Positions 61,237-64,000 of a stretch of DNA of 64,000 nt are shown piece after piece. This DNA comes from Rathayibacter sp. VKM Ac-2856. GTDB lineage: Bacteria > Actinomycetota > Actinomycetes > Actinomycetales > Microbacteriaceae. The stretch spans positions 992,001 to 1,056,000 of the forward strand of contig NZ_JABMLF010000001.1 in assembly GCF_013205055.1 (NCBI RefSeq), read 5' to 3'. The position numbers were made by a program, and so were the translations under genes. Position 1 is the stretch's first letter; each line of letters starts with the position of its first letter. The notes beneath the pieces were generated by a model, which made no database searches, was not told the DNA's origin, and worked only from the letters and a program-made list of their open reading frames with translations.

Positions 61237-62502
61237 ATGGACAGCACGACCCTCGAGACCGGCGGCACCACGACCTCCGAGACCCGCGACGAGACCCGCG
61301 ACGAGACCCGCGAGACCCCCGGCGCGGCCTTCCAGCTCCTCGGCGCCGACTTCTACGGCTTCGAGTCGAGGCTCTCCCCCGCCGAGAAGGAGCTCCTGGT
61401 CGGCGTGCGCGCGTTCCTCGAGGAGCAGGTCCGGCCGATCGCCGACGAGTACTGGGAGCGCGCCGAGTTCCCGCGCCAGCTCATCCCCGGGATCCATGCC
61501 ACCGGCGTGATCGGCCTGTCCTGGCCGGAGACGCGCGCGATCGAGAACTCGTCGGTGTTCCGCGGCTGGGTCGCCCTCGAGTTCGGCCGGGTCGACGCGA
61601 GCATCGCCACCTACGTCGGGGTGCAGAACGGCCTCGTGATGGGGACGGTCGGCGTCGCCGGCTCCGAGGAGCAGCGCGCCGAGTGGCTGCCCAAGCTCGC
61701 CTCGGGCGAGGTGATCGGCGCCTTCGGGTTGACCGAGCCGCACTCCGGCTCCGACTCCGCGCAGGGCCTGCGGACCACGGCCCGGCGGGAGGGCGACACC
61801 TGGATCCTCGACGGTGCGAAGCGCTGGATCGGCAATGCGACGTTCAGCGACGTGACCGTGATCTGGGCGAAGGACGTCGCCGACGGCCAGGTGAAGGGCT
61901 TCCTCGTCCCCACCTCGACCCCCGGCTACCGCGCGACGGCCATCGCCCGCAAGCAGAGCCTGCGCACCGTGCAGAACGCCGACATCGTGCTCGAGGGGGT
62001 CCGCGTGCCGGAGTCGCTGCGGCTGCAGGGCGCGAACTCGTTCCGCGACACCGCGAAGGTCCTCCGGCTGACCCGCGCCGAGGTCGCCTGGCAGGCGATC
62101 GGCGTCGCGATCGGCGCCTACGACGCGGCCCTGCGCTACGCCCGCGAGCGCGTCCAGTTCGGCAAGCCGCTGGTCGGTCACCAGCTGGTGCAGGACCTGC
62201 TGGTCAAGAGCATCGGCAACATCACCGCCAGCATCGCCCTCGCCACCCGGGTGTCCGAGATGCTCGACGCCGGCGAGCAGCGCGACGAGCACTCGGCGCT
62301 CGCCAAGGCCTACACGACGGCGCGGATGCGCGAGACGGTCGCCTGGTGCCGCGAGGTGATGGGCGGCAACGGCATCGTCCTCGACTACGGGGTGGCCCGG
62401 TTCTTCGCCGACGCGGAGGCGCTCTACTCCTACGAGGGCACCCGCGAGATGAACACGCTGATCGTCGGCCGAGCGATCACGGGCAGCGCGGCGTTCGTCT
62501 GA
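61237..62502 (+). CDS. Acyl-CoA dehydrogenase, glutaryl-CoA dehydrogenase-like
   Basis: 421 residues from the ATG of MDSTTLETGG; frames to 61117 exist but add low-complexity residues. Flavin and substrate motifs: GAFGLTEPHSGSDSAQGL, DGAKRWIGNATFSDVTVIWA, YARERVQFGKPLVGHQLVQD, VMGGNGIVLDYGVARFFAD and YSYEGTREMNTLI, whose Glu is the likely catalytic base in the glutaryl-CoA/isobutyryl group. It oxidises a short or branched acyl-CoA. The N-terminus carries a tandem ETRD repeat. A TACGCT near 61161 is a possible -10. Confidence 0.9.
   Translation: MDSTTLETGGTTTSETRDETRDETRETPGAAFQLLGADFYGFESRLSPAEKELLVGVRAFLEEQVRPIADEYWERAEFPRQLIPGIHATGVIGLSWPETRAIENSSVFRGWVALEFGRVDASIATYVGVQNGLVMGTVGVAGSEEQRAEWLPKLASGEVIGAFGLTEPHSGSDSAQGLRTTARREGDTWILDGAKRWIGNATFSDVTVIWAKDVADGQVKGFLVPTSTPGYRATAIARKQSLRTVQNADIVLEGVRVPESLRLQGANSFRDTAKVLRLTRAEVAWQAIGVAIGAYDAALRYARERVQFGKPLVGHQLVQDLLVKSIGNITASIALATRVSEMLDAGEQRDEHSALAKAYTTARMRETVAWCREVMGGNGIVLDYGVARFFADAEALYSYEGTREMNTLIVGRAITGSAAFV
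61279..61317 (+). repeat. 12-bp coding microsatellite in the acyl-CoA dehydrogenase N-terminus
   Basis: GACGAGACCCGC is repeated about three times in frame, encoding ETRDETRDETRET before the conserved enzyme begins. Confidence 0.8.
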
Positions 62503-62538
62503 GCGGCGGCTCCGCCCGTCCCGTGCCCGCCCGCTCCC

Positions 62539-62544
62539 TAGACT
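62539..62544 (+). promoter_or_regulatory. -10 element (TAGACT) of a leaderless promoter for the O-antigen-ligase-like gene
   Basis: Plus-strand hexamer with a seven-base gap to the ATG at 62552. Confidence 0.5.
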
Positions 62545-62551
62545 GTTCGCC

Positions 62552-63898
62552 ATGATCCGACGCGCCGCGCCCGCCGCTCCCCGAGCGCTCGCGGTGGCCG
62601 TGCTCACGGTGATGCTCGGCGGTCAGGCGCTGCGGAACCTCGCCGGCTGGTGGGGCTGGGGCGTCGTCGTCGCGGCGCTCCTGGTCGGCGTCGTGGTGAT
62701 GCTGGCGCGCGTGCGCCCGCGACTGCGCTGGAGCCGGACGCCCAAGGCGCTCGTCGCGTTCCTCGCCCTCGCGGTGCTCTCGCTGCTCTGGTCGGCCTAC
62801 CCCGGGGCGAGTGCGATCGGCGTCGTCGCGCAGCTCGCCACCTCGCTCGGCGGCGTCGCCCTCGCCCTGACGCTCAGCACCGGGCAGTTCGTCACCGCGC
62901 TGGGCCGAGCGCTGCGGATCACCGCGGGCGCGTCGCTCCTCTTCGAGCTCGTCGTCGCCGTGATCGTCCGCGCCCCCGTGCTGCCGTTCGTCATCGACCT
63001 GCCGACGGGCCGCATTCCGGACGCCTTCTACTGGTCGCAGGCCGCCCTCTTCACCGGCGAGCCGATCCAGGGCGTCGTCGGCAACCGCAACCTCCTCGGC
63101 TTCATCGCCCTGCTCGGGCTCGTCGTCGTGCTGATCGAGCTGGCCGCGCGCACCGTTCGCCCGCGCTGGGCCGCGGTCTGGATCGTGCTGTTCGCGGCGA
63201 CGCTCCTGCTCACCCGCTCCTCGACCGTGCTGCTCTGCGCCGTCGCCGTCGCGGCCGCCGCGGTCTTCGCGCTCTGGGCCCGGCGTCGCGGCGAGTCGGA
63301 GCGGCGACCCGTCTACCTCACGGCCGCCGCGACCGCGGTCGTGCTCGCGGGCGGCGCGATCGCCGGCTGGAGCACGCTGCTCGGCCTGCTCGGCAAGAGC
63401 GACGACGCGACCGGCCGCCTGGACATCTGGCGCTCGGTCTGGGCGCTCGCCTCCGAGCGGCCCGTCGTCGGCTGGGGCTGGGTCAGCTACTGGGCGCCCT
63501 GGGCCGCCCCCTTCGACACCCTCGCCGAGCGCAAGGGCGTGCTCTACCTGCAGGCGCACGACGCCTGGCTCGACGTCTGGTTCCAGCTCGGGATCGTCGG
63601 GCTCGTGCTCTTCACGGCCCTGGTCGTCTCCACGCTCTGGCGCGCCTGGTTCCGCGCCGTCGACCGCCCGCGCCGCAGCGCGACGAGCACGCTGCCCTAC
63701 TCGGCCGTCTCGCTCGCCCCGCTCCTGGTGATGGCCGCCCTGCTCGCCCAGGCTCTGTTCGAGAGCCGGCTCCTGATCGAGAGCGGCTGGCTGCTGCTGG
63801 TCGCGCTCGCGGTCCTGACCAAGCAGCCCGCCAACGAGGAGGAGGACGCGCTCGCCGCCGAGCCGATCCCCCTCGCCGGGCAGCGCGCCACCCGATGA
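62552..63898 (+). CDS. O-antigen ligase / Wzy-family membrane protein
   Basis: 448 residues with ten to eleven membrane helices. The Wzy_C domain motif lies near residues 305-350: a periplasmic-type loop with GWGWVSYWAPWAAPFDTL, then YLQAHDAWLDVWFQLGIVGL, whose His is the conserved loop residue of this family. Such proteins polymerise or ligate lipid-linked glycans outside the membrane. The next gene starts within its stop codon (ATGA), so a surface polysaccharide operon probably continues beyond the window. Confidence 0.85.
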   Translation: MIRRAAPAAPRALAVAVLTVMLGGQALRNLAGWWGWGVVVAALLVGVVVMLARVRPRLRWSRTPKALVAFLALAVLSLLWSAYPGASAIGVVAQLATSLGGVALALTLSTGQFVTALGRALRITAGASLLFELVVAVIVRAPVLPFVIDLPTGRIPDAFYWSQAALFTGEPIQGVVGNRNLLGFIALLGLVVVLIELAARTVRPRWAAVWIVLFAATLLLTRSSTVLLCAVAVAAAAVFALWARRRGESERRPVYLTAAATAVVLAGGAIAGWSTLLGLLGKSDDATGRLDIWRSVWALASERPVVGWGWVSYWAPWAAPFDTLAERKGVLYLQAHDAWLDVWFQLGIVGLVLFTALVVSTLWRAWFRAVDRPRRSATSTLPYSAVSLAPLLVMAALLAQALFESRLLIESGWLLLVALAVLTKQPANEEEDALAAEPIPLAGQRATR

Positions 63899-64000
63899 CG
63901 GGCGGACGGCCGTCGGCGCTGCCGGCCGCCCTCGCGGACGCGCTGGCGTCCCCGCAGTTCGCGGCGGCCCTCGCGCAGACGTCGCTCGTCGTCGTGCTCT
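63895..64000 (+). CDS. Start of a further gene in the polysaccharide operon (cut by window end)
   Basis: An ATG overlapping the preceding stop opens a frame that runs to the window end: MTGGRPSALPAALADALASP followed by a hydrophobic start (SLVVVL). Only about 35 residues are visible. It is probably another membrane protein of the same operon; the family cannot be told. Confidence 0.55.
   Translation, partial: MTGGRPSALPAALADALASPQFAAALAQTSLVVVL

Overview
The window is one stretch of a very GC-rich actinobacterial chromosome, most likely from the family Microbacteriaceae (Rathayibacter or a close relative). The reasons are the codon and base composition, two WhiB regulators, the MtrA-MtrB-LpqB operon, a SigR/RsrA-type redox sigma system, a Kgd/OdhA-type 2-oxoglutarate dehydrogenase, and a dispersed hairpin repeat with TCTCGATACG and CTACTCGACC flanks that I recall from Microbacteriaceae genomes. 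I see no rRNA, tRNA, CRISPR array, prophage or complete insertion sequence. I support 55 protein genes, of which the first and last are cut by the window ends.

Layout. 1-2.5 kb: a sensor kinase, a membrane protein and a response regulator, closed by a hairpin terminator. 2.7-15.4 kb, almost all on the minus strand: MFS exporter, thiamine-binding protein, GT87-type membrane glycosyltransferase, a three-gene flavin-transfer electron-transport operon (RnfD-FNR fusion, ApbE, FMN-binding lipoprotein), NnrD, two CNNM/CorC proteins, CorA and GuaB1. 15.5-19.3 kb: kgd. 19.4-20.4 kb: an indel-free higher-order tandem array of nine 102-bp units. 20.4-29.1 kb: rsrA-sigR, divergent aroA-rsgA-bcp, an aldo/keto reductase, a small membrane protein, whiB1, pdtaS and an Rv3235-like gene. 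29.2-35.5 kb: a sugar cassette (DeoR regulator; lipoprotein, two permeases, class II aldolase, ADP-dependent sugar kinase). 35.6-44.1 kb: secA, hpf, comF, lpqB-mtrB-mtrA. 44.2-51.7 kb: a MoxR/DUF58 envelope cluster. 51.7-61 kb: DUF3499, an Rv3259-like protein, DUF5719, a giant GT2 membrane glycosyltransferase, whiB2, galE, a GlxA-type regulator and manA. 61.2-64 kb: acyl-CoA dehydrogenase and O-antigen-ligase-like genes.

How it fits together. From memory of Mycobacterium tuberculosis gene order, 20.4-44.1 kb matches the Rv3219-Rv3246 block, 44.2-51.7 kb matches Rv3689-Rv3695, and 51.7-61 kb matches parts of Rv3255-Rv3260. These genes cover envelope growth, division control, ribosome hibernation, thiol stress and mannose or galactose precursor supply. 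The sugar cassette interrupts the conserved block between the Rv3235-like gene and secA and looks like accessory metabolism. The flavin operon looks like a route moving electrons from cytosolic NAD(P)H to a flavin-bearing lipoprotein outside the membrane.

Regulatory structure is visible. At least 16 genes carry a TANNNT-like -10 hexamer only 6-8 nt before the start codon, the signature of leaderless transcripts. A perfect SigR-type promoter (GGAAT-N18-GTT) reading toward sigR lies across the first codons of the divergent aroA. A near-consensus housekeeping promoter precedes whiB2. Two repeat families stand out: the 102-bp array after kgd, and a REP-like hairpin element at four loci whose stems vary with compensatory changes.
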